64,000 bases of DNA from Galbibacter pacificus (GCF_029603165.1 NZ_JAQSVC010000001.1:1-64000), one strand, 5' to 3'; shown: positions 18,184 through 27,733, counted from the stretch's first letter. A program made the numbers and translations. The notes: generated by a model from the sequence alone, not told the origin.

Positions 18184-18421
18184 ACAAATATTTACATTAA
18201 AATTACATTTTGGTAACATTAAATTAACATTAAACTTATAAATAATTGATTTTAAACTAATTGAAGTTGTGTAGTTTGTAATCAATCATGATTTATTGCC
18301 CGTTGAGATTAGTCAGGAGATTATGGGCGCATCATTTTCATCATTGGCGATCGATTGACATCACCTAGACATTCATCATTATGTCAAGACTAATAGCAGA
18401 TAAAATCAGTATTAAAAAAGA
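18184..18421. other. Intergenic region with nested inverted repeats
   Basis: No gene is visible. ATTAGTC (18308-18314) can pair with GACTAAT (18388-18394), and TGACA (18356-18360) with TGTCA (18382-18386). The two 3' arms are one base apart, so the stems would stack. A perfect palindrome AATCATGATT lies at about 18284. This might be a small RNA or simply operator DNA; there is no clear promoter for it. Confidence 0.35.
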
Positions 18422-18453
18422 AAACCCTTGAAAAATTAATCTCAAGGGTTTTT
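18422..18453 (-). terminator. pruA terminator
   Basis: AAACCCTTGA (18422-18431) pairs with TCAAGGGTTT (18442-18451), a 10-bp stem 24 bases after the pruA stop codon. On the minus strand it runs into T-rich sequence. Confidence 0.87.
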
Positions 18454-18475
18454 ATGGTGATTATGTTCCTAGGGA

Positions 18476-20101
18476 TTATCCTAAAAACGGATATCTGTAA
18501 TCTACAGGGGTAACAAAAGTTTCCTTAATAAGCCTTGGCGATACCCAACGCAATAAGTTTTGAGATGATCCTGCTTTGTCGTTGGTTCCAGATGCCCTGG
18601 CGCCACCAAAAGGCTGTTGGCCAACTACCGCGCCTGTAGGTTTGTCGTTTATATAGAAATTTCCAGCACAGTTTTCGAGTGCTCTTGTTGCTTCTTCAAT
18701 AGTGTACCTATCTGAAGAAAAAACAGCACCTGTTAATCCATACTCGGAAGTGTTGTCTACAAGTTCTAAGGTTTCGCTCCACTTTTTGTCTTCATATACA
18801 TAAACGGTAACAACGGGCCCAAAAAGTTCTGTTGTCATGGTTTTGTACTGTGGATCGGTTGTAACGATAACTGTTGGGTGCACAAAGTACCCTTTGGATT
18901 TATCATAGGTACCACCTACGTAAATTTCTGCTTCGCTGTCTTTTTTGGCTTGGTCTATATAGCTTGCAAGTTTATCAAAAGAGCCTTCATGGATTACAGC
19001 AGTAATAAAGTTCTCCATGTTGTTGGGAGCTCCAATCTTGAAAGATTCCACATCTGCTTTTACATAATCCAGAATTTCAGTTGCAATAGATTTTGGCAGA
19101 TAGACCCTTGAGGCAGCGCTACATTTTTGTCCTTGAAATTCAAAAGCACCACGTGTAATAGCTGTGGCTACTTGTTTTGGGTTTGCAGATGGATGTGCAA
19201 CAATAAAATCTTTTCCACCTGTTTCACCAACAATTCTAGGATATGTTTTGTAGGTGTCGATGTTGTCCCCGATTTTTTTCCAGATACCTTTAAATACCTT
19301 GGTTGAACCTGTAAAGTGTATTCCTGCAAAATCTGGACTGGCCAAAACGGTATTGGTAATCATTTCGGGGTCGCCATATACTACATTGATTACCCCGTCT
19401 GGTAATCCGGCTTCTTTAAATATATCTACAATAATTTTTGCAGAATAGATTTGGCTATCGCTTGGTTTCCAAACAACAACATTCCCCATCATGGCAGCAC
19501 TGGCTGGTAAATTTCCAGCAATAGCTGTAAAGTTGAACGGCGTTACGGCATATACAAATCCTTCCAAAGGCCTGTATTCCACACGGTTCCATATGCCTTC
19601 GTCTGACTCTGGCTGATCGTCGTAGATTTTTGCCATGTACTCGATGTTGAATTTCAAGAAGTCGATCAACTCACAAGCCGAATCGATTTCGGCCTGATGG
19701 ATGTTTTTAGACTGAGCTATCATTGTAGCGGCATTTATTTTGGCCCTGTACGGACCTGCAATTAAATCTGCTGCTTTTAAAAAAATAGCTGCCCGTTGTT
19801 CCCAACTTAGGGCGGCCCATTTTTTTCGGGCTTCTAGATTGTTTGCAATTGCCTTTTCAACATGAGATTTTTCGGCCAAATGGTACTGCCCCACTATATG
19901 TTGGTGGTCGTGAGGAGGAGATAAAGGCTTGGTATTGCCTGTTTTTATTTCCTCGCTGCCAATGTAAAGTGGAACATCAACTTTGCTGTTGAAAAATTCA
20001 TCATACTGTTTTAATACAGCCTCTCTTTCTGGGGAGCCCGGCGCATAAGTTTTAACGGGTTCGTTAACTGCCGCAGGGACATGAAAAAAGCCTTTTCCCA
20101 T
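18476..20101 (-). CDS. pruA: L-glutamate gamma-semialdehyde dehydrogenase
   Basis: This NAD-dependent aldehyde dehydrogenase oxidises glutamate semialdehyde (from 1-pyrroline-5-carboxylate) to glutamate, the second step of proline breakdown. The 541-residue protein is of the stand-alone RocA/ALDH4 type, longer than generic ALDHs. Visible are GFVYAVTPFNFTAIAGNLP, WKPSD, HFTGST, the general base E293 in VGETGGKDF, and the nucleophile C327 in FQGQKCSAASR, followed by ELFGPVVTVYVY. The start MGKGFF is chosen over two upstream in-frame Met codons because a TACCTTTG promoter box at 20132-20139 leaves room only for a short leader and MGKGFF is the family-typical start. No proline dehydrogenase gene is in the window. 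Confidence 0.95.
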   Translation of the reverse strand: MGKGFFHVPAAVNEPVKTYAPGSPEREAVLKQYDEFFNSKVDVPLYIGSEEIKTGNTKPLSPPHDHQHIVGQYHLAEKSHVEKAIANNLEARKKWAALSWEQRAAIFLKAADLIAGPYRAKINAATMIAQSKNIHQAEIDSACELIDFLKFNIEYMAKIYDDQPESDEGIWNRVEYRPLEGFVYAVTPFNFTAIAGNLPASAAMMGNVVVWKPSDSQIYSAKIIVDIFKEAGLPDGVINVVYGDPEMITNTVLASPDFAGIHFTGSTKVFKGIWKKIGDNIDTYKTYPRIVGETGGKDFIVAHPSANPKQVATAITRGAFEFQGQKCSAASRVYLPKSIATEILDYVKADVESFKIGAPNNMENFITAVIHEGSFDKLASYIDQAKKDSEAEIYVGGTYDKSKGYFVHPTVIVTTDPQYKTMTTELFGPVVTVYVYEDKKWSETLELVDNTSEYGLTGAVFSSDRYTIEEATRALENCAGNFYINDKPTGAVVGQQPFGGARASGTNDKAGSSQNLLRWVSPRLIKETFVTPVDYRYPFLG

Positions 20102-20131
20102 ACTTTTTGATTTAAACATTAAATTTGCCCC

Positions 20132-20139
20132 CAAAGGTA
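20132..20139 (-). promoter_or_regulatory. pruA promoter -7 box
   Basis: The minus-strand TACCTTTG matches TAnnTTTG and lies about 30 bases before the chosen pruA start codon. Confidence 0.55.
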
Positions 20140-20188
20140 CTAAATGCCATAGGGTTTAAAAAGTAAAATTGTGTTAAAGGAGATTTCT

Positions 20189-20575
20189 TTAATTCAAGGC
20201 AAAAGGAGCGTGTAATTTAAAAGTAGGGATAATTACCCTAAAGCGTCTCGTGGAAGTAAAGTTTACCATATTATAATGACCCCGCATGGCCCCGATGGGC
20301 GATGTTAACAAACAGCCAGAGCTATAGGTGTGGGATTCGCCGGGTTTTAAAACCGGTTTTTTGCCAATAACGCCATCGCCGTCTACTATCTCGACTTCGT
20401 TGAGGGCATCAAATATTTGCCAGTGCCTTGAAGTAAGCTGTACAGAGTCTTTGCTTTGGTTTTCAATGGTAATCTTGTAACCAAAAGCATAGTGCATTTT
20501 ATAGTTCTTGAAGAAAGTTCCTTCAAAACTGGTTTTTACAGTAATCTTTATGCCTTTGGTTATTTGTGTAATCAT
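20189..20575 (-). CDS. apaG: ApaG-family protein
   Basis: ApaG is a small beta-sandwich protein once linked to Co2+/Mg2+ efflux; its biochemical role is still unclear. The 128-residue length is typical. Visible family features are FGYKITIENQSKDSVQLTSRHWQIFDALNEVEIVDGDGVIGKKPVLKPGESHTYSSG read in pieces, and the GAMRGHYNM motif that marks the family. It is the last gene of a three-gene unit, starting two bases after the DUF3667 gene stop codon, so translational coupling is likely. Confidence 0.93.
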   Translation of the reverse strand: MITQITKGIKITVKTSFEGTFFKNYKMHYAFGYKITIENQSKDSVQLTSRHWQIFDALNEVEIVDGDGVIGKKPVLKPGESHTYSSGCLLTSPIGAMRGHYNMVNFTSTRRFRVIIPTFKLHAPFALN

Positions 20576-20577
20576 AG

Positions 20578-21669
20578 TTAATAAGTGAGTGCACTTACAA
20601 ATAAAATCATGGAAAACGAAAACAAGGCTAAAATAAGAAAAATAGTATTAAGATATATAAATTTAACAATTGTTTTGAATCTTTTCTCCTTGTAAAAGCC
20701 TCGCATTGATTTATATAGATAAAGCAGGAATACTATTAAGGCTATCCAATGAAGGTTTATATTGAAAAACCATTTTATAAGGAAGGTTATAATGAGCAAG
20801 AGGATGAAAAGGGTTTGTGTATGAAAGCTGAAAATTAAATGGTCTATGTAGTAAAACTTCCGCTTTGGGTAAACCAGCCATATAAAAATTGAAAAAACGG
20901 GCAGGTAAAAGAAGATTACAAATGGTAGCTTTGAAACCAGATTTTCAAAAAAACTCCCCGGATGATGATAAGATTTATATGAGCTTTTTGCAATGCTGAA
21001 AGCAGTTTTGTTTTCTAGGGTGCTCTCTATTTTTAAGCGTGAAAGTGCATCTTCGTACTGACGGTATTTTTTTGCCTGTATACCATTAAAAAAATATACT
21101 GTTTTATCGTATATGGTATTGAACATAGGTTTTTGTTCAAGTTCGGCAAAATAGGCTTTTGGGTCGAGGTCTAAATTGTCGTTTTTTTCTTTAGGACTGT
21201 ATTTTGTTATTAGAGAGTCTATTAAAGCCGTATCCTCTTTATTTGTGCTGGCATCTTTTATTTGCTGAAGCGTTGTTTCAATATGTAAACTGTCCTGAAG
21301 GAGCTCGTTGTTCCAAAACTCGTCAATACTGCTAAAGTCGCTATTGTAGCTTATCATCAGAAAATATAAAATGGTAATGCTGAAAAAGAATCGGAAAGGG
21401 TTGGTGTAGGTGGCTCTTTTTCCCTTTATAAATTCTGATGTAATTTTTCCTGGTCTTAAAATAAGTGCGGTAAGCGTTTTCCTCAGCTTTGAGTCATAAG
21501 AGAAAACGCTGCCCATTAACTCCTCGATTATGTCGAAAACAGAAATCTTTTTGGTGCTGTTTAATTGTCCGCAATTTGGGCAAAAACGATCGCTGCTTTC
21601 AAGGGGGATTTTACAATTAAGGCATTGTGTTCCCCTGTATTTTAACTCAGACCGGGTTGTGTTGTCCAT
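20578..21669 (-). CDS. DUF3667 membrane protein with zinc ribbon
   Basis: The 363-residue protein opens with a four-cysteine zinc ribbon (CLNC near residue 17, CPNC near residue 31). The DUF3667 signature follows: FDIIEELMGSVFSYDSKLRKTL, LILRPGKITSEFIKGKRATYTNPFRFF. Membrane segments are seen at about residue 95 and four more in the C-terminal third. The function of the family is unknown; the usual picture is a cytoplasmic ribbon anchored to an integral membrane domain. It sits between the T9SS plug gene and apaG, 14 bases after the former. No signal peptide. Confidence 0.88.
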   Translation of the reverse strand: MDNTTRSELKYRGTQCLNCKIPLESSDRFCPNCGQLNSTKKISVFDIIEELMGSVFSYDSKLRKTLTALILRPGKITSEFIKGKRATYTNPFRFFFSITILYFLMISYNSDFSSIDEFWNNELLQDSLHIETTLQQIKDASTNKEDTALIDSLITKYSPKEKNDNLDLDPKAYFAELEQKPMFNTIYDKTVYFFNGIQAKKYRQYEDALSRLKIESTLENKTAFSIAKSSYKSYHHPGSFFENLVSKLPFVIFFYLPVFSIFIWLVYPKRKFYYIDHLIFSFHTQTLFILLLIITFLIKWFFNINLHWIALIVFLLYLYKSMRGFYKEKRFKTIVKFIYLNTIFLILALFSFSMILFVSALTY

Positions 21670-21683
21670 ATAATGAATAGGTG

Positions 21684-22940
21684 TTAGTTGGAAATATCTG
21701 TGGATGAGGCACTTCCTATGCCAATAATGCTGTCGTAATTGTTGCCAAATTCACGGTAGTAAACTAAAATGGTATAAGTGTTTTCGGTTTGCCAAAAATT
21801 TCCGCAGATAAAGTTGAGGTCGGTAATGCCTTCGCCGTTTACTTTTACAAATTTATAGTTGTAAAAACCTTGTTTTAATAAAATAGCCGTATTGAGCGTA
21901 TTGGTTTCTTCGTTAAACTTGAGCAGGTTCTCATCTGTTAGGGCGTAATTGTTAAATTTTCCATAGACATATATTTTGTCCAGCCCAATGGTGTTGTTAT
22001 ATTCCAGGCTAAAGCGTATAAAAGAATAATCGGCTTCGTGGTCGGGGTTTTGGCCGGTGCCATCAATACTCCTAATATAAAAGTCGCCATTAATGTCAGG
22101 GTTGTATGTATAAGGTTTGTCCTTTCTTATTTCGTTGGTATAAAGGTAATGGTTGTACCTATTGGTAAGCTTCACTTTTGCAATGCTGTTATTTGCAACC
22201 CTGATTTCTTTGGTGTCGAACCAAAAATATTCGTTCCCCCCTTCAAAAGTGGCTTCTTTATCGTATTTGTATATTAGTTGGTTTCCTGAGATAAACTGGG
22301 GTTTTAGCCCTGTAATCATGGTAGAGAAGTTGCTGTTTTTTATAAGGGCGACTTTAACTTCCTGTTGTGGGTTTACAAGTTCATAATCTGGTGAATTAAT
22401 AAAAAACTCCAAGCGTTGGGCCTTGTCGATAATGTCAAAATTACGGGATCTCTTGGTAACCGCACCTACTTGGACAAGCTCTTTGTAAACAGCAAAACGT
22501 CGCGAAAATATAACTTCACCGGTATTGTCTACAACTTTTAAAATATAATTTCCAGTTACCTTAAACTTAGTTTGCTGGTTGGGGAGCGTTAACTTATAAT
22601 TAGTGTAAGGTTGAATGGTGGAGAGCGAGTTTTGGTAGCGCATGATACGCTGGTCGTCGATTCCGTCTAGAAATTGAGACTTTAAAAGCTTGGACGGGGA
22701 CCAATTATAATTGCAGTGTTCAATTTTATAATAATAATCTTTCTCGTCGGCATACAGATCATCAAAGGTCAAATTAACGCTTTCCCCTATTTTTACAATA
22801 GGAAATTGATCGCCTTCATAGCTCGATTTAAACACGATTGATTTAATATTTGCCGGGGGGGCTATTTCTTTTTGAACTTGTGCCGTGCATATATTGCCCA
22901 ATAACAAAATAAAAGCGAAAACCTTATAGTTGAAAATCAT
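21684..22940 (-). CDS. Type IX secretion system plug protein (DUF5103)
   Basis: This family (formerly DUF5103) includes the periplasmic plug seen closing the SprA translocon in flavobacterial type IX secretion. The 418-residue protein has a signal peptide ending in ICTAQ and the family features IKSIVFKSSYEGDQFPIVKIGE, YYKIEHCNYNW, QPYTNYKLTLPN, GNYILKVVD and FSRRFAVY in the first half. A later half contains VYGKFNNYAL, the pattern of an early-set/carbohydrate-binding-like domain, and YTILVYYREFG. First gene of a unit with DUF3667 and apaG. With porT it is the second T9SS-related gene in the window; no cargo protein with a T9SS C-terminal signal was seen. Confidence 0.88.
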   Translation of the reverse strand: MIFNYKVFAFILLLGNICTAQVQKEIAPPANIKSIVFKSSYEGDQFPIVKIGESVNLTFDDLYADEKDYYYKIEHCNYNWSPSKLLKSQFLDGIDDQRIMRYQNSLSTIQPYTNYKLTLPNQQTKFKVTGNYILKVVDNTGEVIFSRRFAVYKELVQVGAVTKRSRNFDIIDKAQRLEFFINSPDYELVNPQQEVKVALIKNSNFSTMITGLKPQFISGNQLIYKYDKEATFEGGNEYFWFDTKEIRVANNSIAKVKLTNRYNHYLYTNEIRKDKPYTYNPDINGDFYIRSIDGTGQNPDHEADYSFIRFSLEYNNTIGLDKIYVYGKFNNYALTDENLLKFNEETNTLNTAILLKQGFYNYKFVKVNGEGITDLNFICGNFWQTENTYTILVYYREFGNNYDSIIGIGSASSTDISN

Positions 22941-23053
22941 TGTCGTTGTCCATTGTTTGGGCTAAAGATACACAAAATACCAACTGTGTTGGTGTTGATT
23001 GTTAAAGCACTGAAAAATATAGGTTTTTATTATGCGAACTATGTTTTAATTAT

Positions 23054-23061
23054 TAAATTTG
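23054..23061 (+). promoter_or_regulatory. nqr operon promoter -7 box
   Basis: TAAATTTG matches TAnnTTTG. The nqrA start codon follows 40 bases downstream. No convincing -33 TTTG was found at the usual distance. Confidence 0.5.
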
Positions 23062-23101
23062 CACGAATTTTTGAGTTAACTAATTTCATTAGATAGATAG
23101 C

Positions 23102-24445
23102 ATGTCAAACGACATTAAGATTAGAAAAGGCTTAGATATTAAGCTGAAAGGCGAGGCGGAAAAACTAGTTTCTGATGCGCCAAGATCTAAAAACTTCGCT
23201 ATTAAGCCTACCGATTTTCATGGTGTTACGCCAAAAATGGTTATCAAGGAAGGTGAGTCTGTTAAGGCCGGAGATACTATTTTTTATTCAAAGTACAGCG
23301 ACAGGGTGAAGTTTGTTTCGCCCGTTAGCGGAACTTTGAAAGAAATCCGAAGAGGGGCAAAACGAAGAATTTTAGAGGTCGTAATCGAAGCTGATTCAGC
23401 CGACACTTACAAGGAATTTGGTCAAAAGGACGTTGAAAAAATGTCTGGAGATGAAGTAAAGGAGCATTTGCTGGAAGGCGGATGTTGGCCATTCATCAAA
23501 CAAAGGCCATACGATATTGTGGCAAACCCGGAAGATACCCCCAAAGCAATCTTTATTTCAGGGCTTTCAACGGCGCCATTGGCTGCCGATGTTGAGTTTG
23601 TCCTGGAAAAAAGAAAAGAAGAGTTTCAGTTCGGGCTTCAGGCAATATCGAAACTTACCACAGGCAAAACCCACCTCTGCGTAGACAAAAAGTCCGCTTC
23701 GTTTTTAAACGAAGTAAAGGGCGTTCAGCTGCACACGGTTTCAGGCCCCCATCCTGCCGGGAATGTTGGTGTTCAAATTCACCACATAGATCCCATTAAT
23801 TCAGGAGAGCGCGTTTGGGTTGTAAGCCCGGAAGATGTGGCAATTATAGGCTCCTTTTTTAAAACAGGAAAGTTCGATGCCACCCGTGTTGTTGCCGTAG
23901 CAGGGACCGAAGCTCCAAAAGCACAGTATTTCAGGTTTAAAATAGGTACTAATGTAAAAGAGATTATAGGTCAGGTACCGGCTAATGTCCGTATTATCAG
24001 TGGAGATGTACTTACCGGAGATAGAATATCTAACGATGGTTTTGTTGGTTATTACAGTAGCATAATTTCCCTAATTCCAGAAGGAAATACCTATAGAATG
24101 TTTGGATGGTTGCCTTTTAAAGACAACAATATCCCAAGTATGTCCAAAACTTCTTTGTCTTGGCTGTTCCCGAATAAAAAATATAAGGTGGACACCAATT
24201 TAAACGGCGAAGAAAGGGCATTGGTTGTTACAGGGGAGATGGAGAAAGTAATGCCAATGGACATATATCCAATGCAACTTCTTAAAGAATGTATGGTATT
24301 AAATATAGAGAAAATGGAAAATCTGGGGATCCATGAAGTGGCTCCCGAAGATTTTGCATTGGTAGACTATGTTAATACTTCTAAGCTTGAAGCACAAGCC
24401 ATTATCAGGGAAGCTTTAGATGTAATGATAAAAGAAGTTGGTTAA
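23102..24445 (+). CDS. nqrA: Na+-translocating NADH:quinone reductase subunit A
   Basis: NqrA is the soluble, cytoplasmic-side subunit of the Na+-pumping NADH:quinone oxidoreductase, structurally related to RnfC and lacking cofactors. The 447-residue protein begins MSNDIKIRKGLDIKLKGEA, the usual family start, followed by PTDFHGVTPKMVIKEGESVKAGD and VSPVSGTLKEIRRG barrel-sandwich hybrid motifs, then PFIKQRPYDIVANPEDTPKAIF and the GPHPAGNVGVQIHHIDPIN motif. It is the first of six genes in canonical order ABCDEF, with small gaps, from one promoter. Confidence 0.97.
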   Translation: MSNDIKIRKGLDIKLKGEAEKLVSDAPRSKNFAIKPTDFHGVTPKMVIKEGESVKAGDTIFYSKYSDRVKFVSPVSGTLKEIRRGAKRRILEVVIEADSADTYKEFGQKDVEKMSGDEVKEHLLEGGCWPFIKQRPYDIVANPEDTPKAIFISGLSTAPLAADVEFVLEKRKEEFQFGLQAISKLTTGKTHLCVDKKSASFLNEVKGVQLHTVSGPHPAGNVGVQIHHIDPINSGERVWVVSPEDVAIIGSFFKTGKFDATRVVAVAGTEAPKAQYFRFKIGTNVKEIIGQVPANVRIISGDVLTGDRISNDGFVGYYSSIISLIPEGNTYRMFGWLPFKDNNIPSMSKTSLSWLFPNKKYKVDTNLNGEERALVVTGEMEKVMPMDIYPMQLLKECMVLNIEKMENLGIHEVAPEDFALVDYVNTSKLEAQAIIREALDVMIKEVG

Positions 24446-24459
24446 ATAAAACGTAAGAT

Positions 24460-25617
24460 ATGAACGCTTTAAGAAAAAAGTTAGATCAACTAAAAAAACC
24501 TTTTAACAAAGGGGAGAAATGGGAGAAATATGCTCCCGCAATCAATGCATTCGATACTTTTTTATTTGTGCCCAACCATACCACAAAAAAGGGAGCGCAC
24601 ATTCGTGATGCAGTAGATTTAAAAAGAACAATGATTACCGTAGTTATAGCCTTGTTGCCTGCCTTAATTTACGGGATATACAATACAGGTTACCAGCATT
24701 TTTCGCAATTGGGTGAAGCATTTACGTTTATGGATGCATTTACACATGGTTTGTGGAAGATATTGCCTATGATTGCAGTTTCGTATATCGTAGGTCTTGG
24801 TATTGAATTTATTTTTGCCATTTACAGAGGCCACGAAGTAAACGAAGGGTTCTTGGTAACCGGATTGTTGGTGCCAATGATCATGCCGATAGACATTCCT
24901 TTATGGATGGTTGGCGTTTCAGTAGCTTTTGCCGTTTTAATTGGTAAAGAGGCTTTTGGAGGAACCGGGATGAATATTTTAAACCCTGCACTAACTGCAA
25001 GGGTTTTTGCATTCTTTGCATATCCTACTTTTATGTCTGGAAACAAAGTATGGGTCTCTGACGCCAGTAAAATCGATGCTATTTCGGGAGAAACAATTTT
25101 AGGTACCTTGGCTGCCGGAAAAGACGTACATTACAGTATGTGGAATATGTTTGAAGGAGCCATTCCAGGATCTATTGCAGAAACATCTACTTTGTGGATT
25201 CTAGTTGGAGCCGCCATTTTGGTGCTTACCGGAGTAGGAAGCTGGAGAATTATGGCTGGCGGGGTAATAGGTGGAGCATTTATGGGCTTCCTTTTCAATC
25301 TATGGGGAGCAAACGATTTAATGTCCTTTCCTTGGTACCAGCAATTAATTGTTGGAGGATTTGCCTTTGGTATTGTGTTCATGGCCACCGATCCCGTATC
25401 TGCCGCCCAGACACAAAAAGGAAAATGGATATACGGAATCCTTATCGGGATATTCTGTATCATGATCCGTGTTTTCAACCCGGCATATCCAGAAGGGGTA
25501 ATGTTAGCAATTTTATTAATGAACGTCTTTGCGCCGACCATAGACCATTATGTAATTCAGGCTAATATCAAAAGAAGAAAGAAACGTTTATCTGCCGTTA
25601 AGGTAAAATCAGCTTAA
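24460..25617 (+). CDS. nqrB: Na+-translocating NADH:quinone reductase subunit B
   Basis: NqrB is an integral membrane subunit carrying riboflavin and a covalently bound FMN, and is central to Na+ transport. The 385-residue protein has about ten membrane helices and conserved segments EGFLVTGLLVPMIMP, GGTGMNILNPALTARVFAFFAYP and GIVFMATDPVSAAQT. The covalent FMN normally attaches to Thr in a SGAT motif; here the aligned site reads S209-G210-E211-T212, keeping the Thr but with Glu in place of Ala, preceded by a short insertion relative to the Vibrio protein. The start codon is 14 bases after nqrA. The Thr should still be the ApbE target, but this is inferred. Confidence 0.96.
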   Translation: MNALRKKLDQLKKPFNKGEKWEKYAPAINAFDTFLFVPNHTTKKGAHIRDAVDLKRTMITVVIALLPALIYGIYNTGYQHFSQLGEAFTFMDAFTHGLWKILPMIAVSYIVGLGIEFIFAIYRGHEVNEGFLVTGLLVPMIMPIDIPLWMVGVSVAFAVLIGKEAFGGTGMNILNPALTARVFAFFAYPTFMSGNKVWVSDASKIDAISGETILGTLAAGKDVHYSMWNMFEGAIPGSIAETSTLWILVGAAILVLTGVGSWRIMAGGVIGGAFMGFLFNLWGANDLMSFPWYQQLIVGGFAFGIVFMATDPVSAAQTQKGKWIYGILIGIFCIMIRVFNPAYPEGVMLAILLMNVFAPTIDHYVIQANIKRRKKRLSAVKVKSA

Positions 25618-25619
25618 TT

Positions 25620-26342
25620 ATGAATAGAGATAGTAACGCATATACATTTATATTCGCAACTATAATGGTTGTTGTAGTAGCATCTGCACTTGCATTTGCC
25701 GCCACTTCCTTACAGCCTAAGCAAGCTGCAAATATTAAAATAGAGAAGATGCAAAACATCTTGTCTACCATAGGGGTCACAGCAACTAAAGAAGATGCAG
25801 AAGAAACCTATAAAAAATACATTACAGAAGAGGTTGCCCTCAACAGCAAAGGAGAAGTGGTAACAGATGTAGATCCTTTTAAAGTAGACCTTGCAAAAGA
25901 GCTTAAAAAAGATGAGGAGAAACAACGCTTTCCATTATATATTGCAGATGTGGAAGGCAAGAAATATTATGTTATACCACTACGTGGAGCCGGATTATGG
26001 GATGCCATTTGGGGATATATTTCTTTGGAAGATGATGTAAATACCGTTAAAGGAGCAGTTTTTGATCATAAAGGCGAAACTCCCGGACTGGGTGGTGAGA
26101 TTACACAAGCTTGGTTTCAACAACGGTTCCAAAACGAGAAGATATATGATGAATCTGGAAATTTTGTAGGAATTACAGTTCAAAAAGGATATTCAGGTGG
26201 AGATAATAAAGACGATAATGCAGTTGATGCTATTTCCGGGGCTACCATTACCGGAAACGGTGTAACGGCAATGATACACAACAGGTTGGAATATTACCTT
26301 CCATACCTAAAGGAACAAAATACTAAAGTAGCTTTAAAATAA
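25620..26342 (+). CDS. nqrC: Na+-translocating NADH:quinone reductase subunit C
   Basis: NqrC has one N-terminal membrane helix (about residues 8-28) and a periplasmic FMN-binding domain. The 240-residue protein keeps the covalent flavinylation motif SGAT (206-209), with T209 as the expected phosphoester site, followed by [21 protein letters not shown]. The [14 protein letters not shown] and [13 protein letters not shown] family motifs precede it. It begins two bases after the nqrB stop codon. ApbE, the enzyme that attaches the FMN, is encoded about 6 kb downstream. Confidence 0.96.
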   Translation: MNRDSNAYTFIFATIMVVVVASALAFAATSLQPKQAANIKIEKMQNILSTIGVTATKEDAEETYKKYITEEVALNSKGEVVTDVDPFKVDLAKELKKDEEKQRFPLYIADVEGKKYYVIPLRGAGLWDAIWGYISLEDDVNTVKGAVFDHKGETPGLGGEITQAWFQQRFQNEKIYDESGNFVGITVQKGYSGGDNKDDNAVDAISGATITGNGVTAMIHNRLEYYLPYLKEQNTKVALK

Positions 26343-26347
26343 ATATT

Positions 26348-27070
26348 ATGGCTGACACTGAAAACAAAAAAGAGAAATCTCCCGTGGTGCTTTTTGTTGC
26401 TGAAGAAAAAGAACCACTTTTCTCTAAGAAAAACAGAAAATTATTAACAGATCCTTTAAACGACGATAACCCGATTACCGTACAGGTATTGGGTATTTGT
26501 TCTGCATTGGCAATTACGGTTCAGTTAAAACCTTCTATCGTAATGGCCATTGCTGTATTGGTGGTAGTTGCTGCCAGTAACGTTATTGTATCGCTTTTAA
26601 GGAACTTAATCCCCAACAGGATCAGGATTATTGTTCAATTGGTGGTAGTGGCCGCTTTGGTGATCTTGGTTAACGAGGTGCTCAAGGCCTATGCCTACGA
26701 CGTGAGTAAGGAACTTTCGGTTTTTGTTGGGTTGATTATTACCAACTGTATTGTAATGGGCCGTTTGGAGGCCTTTGCCTTGGGGAACGGACCTTGGAAG
26801 TCTTTCCTTGACGGAATTGGAAACGCAGCTGGTTATGGAATGATATTAATTATCGTAGCGTTTTTTAGGGAACTTTTGGGTTCTGGAAAATTGTTTGGTT
26901 TTGAGGTTCTTGGACATAAAGGGGTGACAATTGCCGAATCTACAGGATTGTATGCTCTGGGATATCAAAATAACGGTTTAATGCTGTTATCGCCAGCCGC
27001 CTTATTGGTTGTTGGTATTATTATTTGGGTACAGCGTTCCAGAAACCGTAAGTTAATAGAAAAACATTAA
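26348..27070 (+). CDS. nqrD: Na+-translocating NADH:quinone reductase subunit D
   Basis: NqrD is a six-helix membrane subunit homologous to NqrE and RnfA/E; the pair holds an iron centre in the membrane. The core is clear: [42 protein letters not shown], a cysteine in [22 protein letters not shown], and [14 protein letters not shown]. At 240 residues it is about 30 longer than usual. The excess is a charged, non-membrane N-terminal segment (about residues 1-28) ahead of the conserved DDNPI motif, and there is no internal ATG that would remove it. The start codon is five bases after nqrC. Confidence 0.95.
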   Translation: MADTENKKEKSPVVLFVAEEKEPLFSKKNRKLLTDPLNDDNPITVQVLGICSALAITVQLKPSIVMAIAVLVVVAASNVIVSLLRNLIPNRIRIIVQLVVVAALVILVNEVLKAYAYDVSKELSVFVGLIITNCIVMGRLEAFALGNGPWKSFLDGIGNAAGYGMILIIVAFFRELLGSGKLFGFEVLGHKGVTIAESTGLYALGYQNNGLMLLSPAALLVVGIIIWVQRSRNRKLIEKH

Positions 27071-27096
27071 GCATCAGACTTTAAAAAATATTTAAA

Positions 27097-27711
27097 ATGG
27101 AATATGTAAACCTTTTTGTAAAAAGTATTTTTGTTGAGAACATGATTTTTGCCTATTTCTTGGGGATGTGTTCTTACTTAGCGGTTTCTAAAACCGTAAA
27201 AACTGCTGTTGGTCTTGGTGCTGCTGTTATCTTTGTATTGGCAATTACAGTGCCTATCAACTTTTTATTAGATAATTACCTGTTAAAGCCCGGGGCTTTA
27301 TCTTGGCTTGGGCCAGAATATGCCGAGCTTGACCTTAGCTTTTTAAGTTTTATCATGTTTATTGCCGTAATTGCATCCATGGTACAACTTGTAGAAATGA
27401 TTGTGGAGCGGTTTGCTCCCGCATTATACGGTGCTTTGGGTATTTTCTTGCCATTAATTGCGGTAAACTGTGCAATTCTTGGTGGATCGCTATTTATGCA
27501 ACAAAAAGATTTTGGTGGCGTATCCGAGGCGGCCGTTTATGGATTAGGCTCCGGTGTGGGCTGGTTTTTAGCAATTCTGGCTATTTCTGCTGTGCGGGAA
27601 AAGATTACCTACTCAAATGTTCCTGCTCCATTAAGAGGCTTGGGAATTACCTTTATCATAACAGGACTTATGGCGCTTGGCTTCATGAGTTTTATGGGAA
27701 TTAAATTATAA
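27097..27711 (+). CDS. nqrE: Na+-translocating NADH:quinone reductase subunit E
   Basis: NqrE is the second six-helix membrane subunit of the NqrD/E pair. At 204 residues it has the usual length. Conserved segments include [31 protein letters not shown] with an intramembrane cysteine, [47 protein letters not shown] with the second cysteine, and the [19 protein letters not shown] segment. The two half-membrane cysteines, with those of NqrD, would ligate the iron centre. The gap of 26 bases after nqrD is the largest but one in the operon. Confidence 0.97.
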   Translation: MEYVNLFVKSIFVENMIFAYFLGMCSYLAVSKTVKTAVGLGAAVIFVLAITVPINFLLDNYLLKPGALSWLGPEYAELDLSFLSFIMFIAVIASMVQLVEMIVERFAPALYGALGIFLPLIAVNCAILGGSLFMQQKDFGGVSEAAVYGLGSGVGWFLAILAISAVREKITYSNVPAPLRGLGITFIITGLMALGFMSFMGIKL

Positions 27712-27733
27712 ATCGTATTTAGTTAATTAGCAT

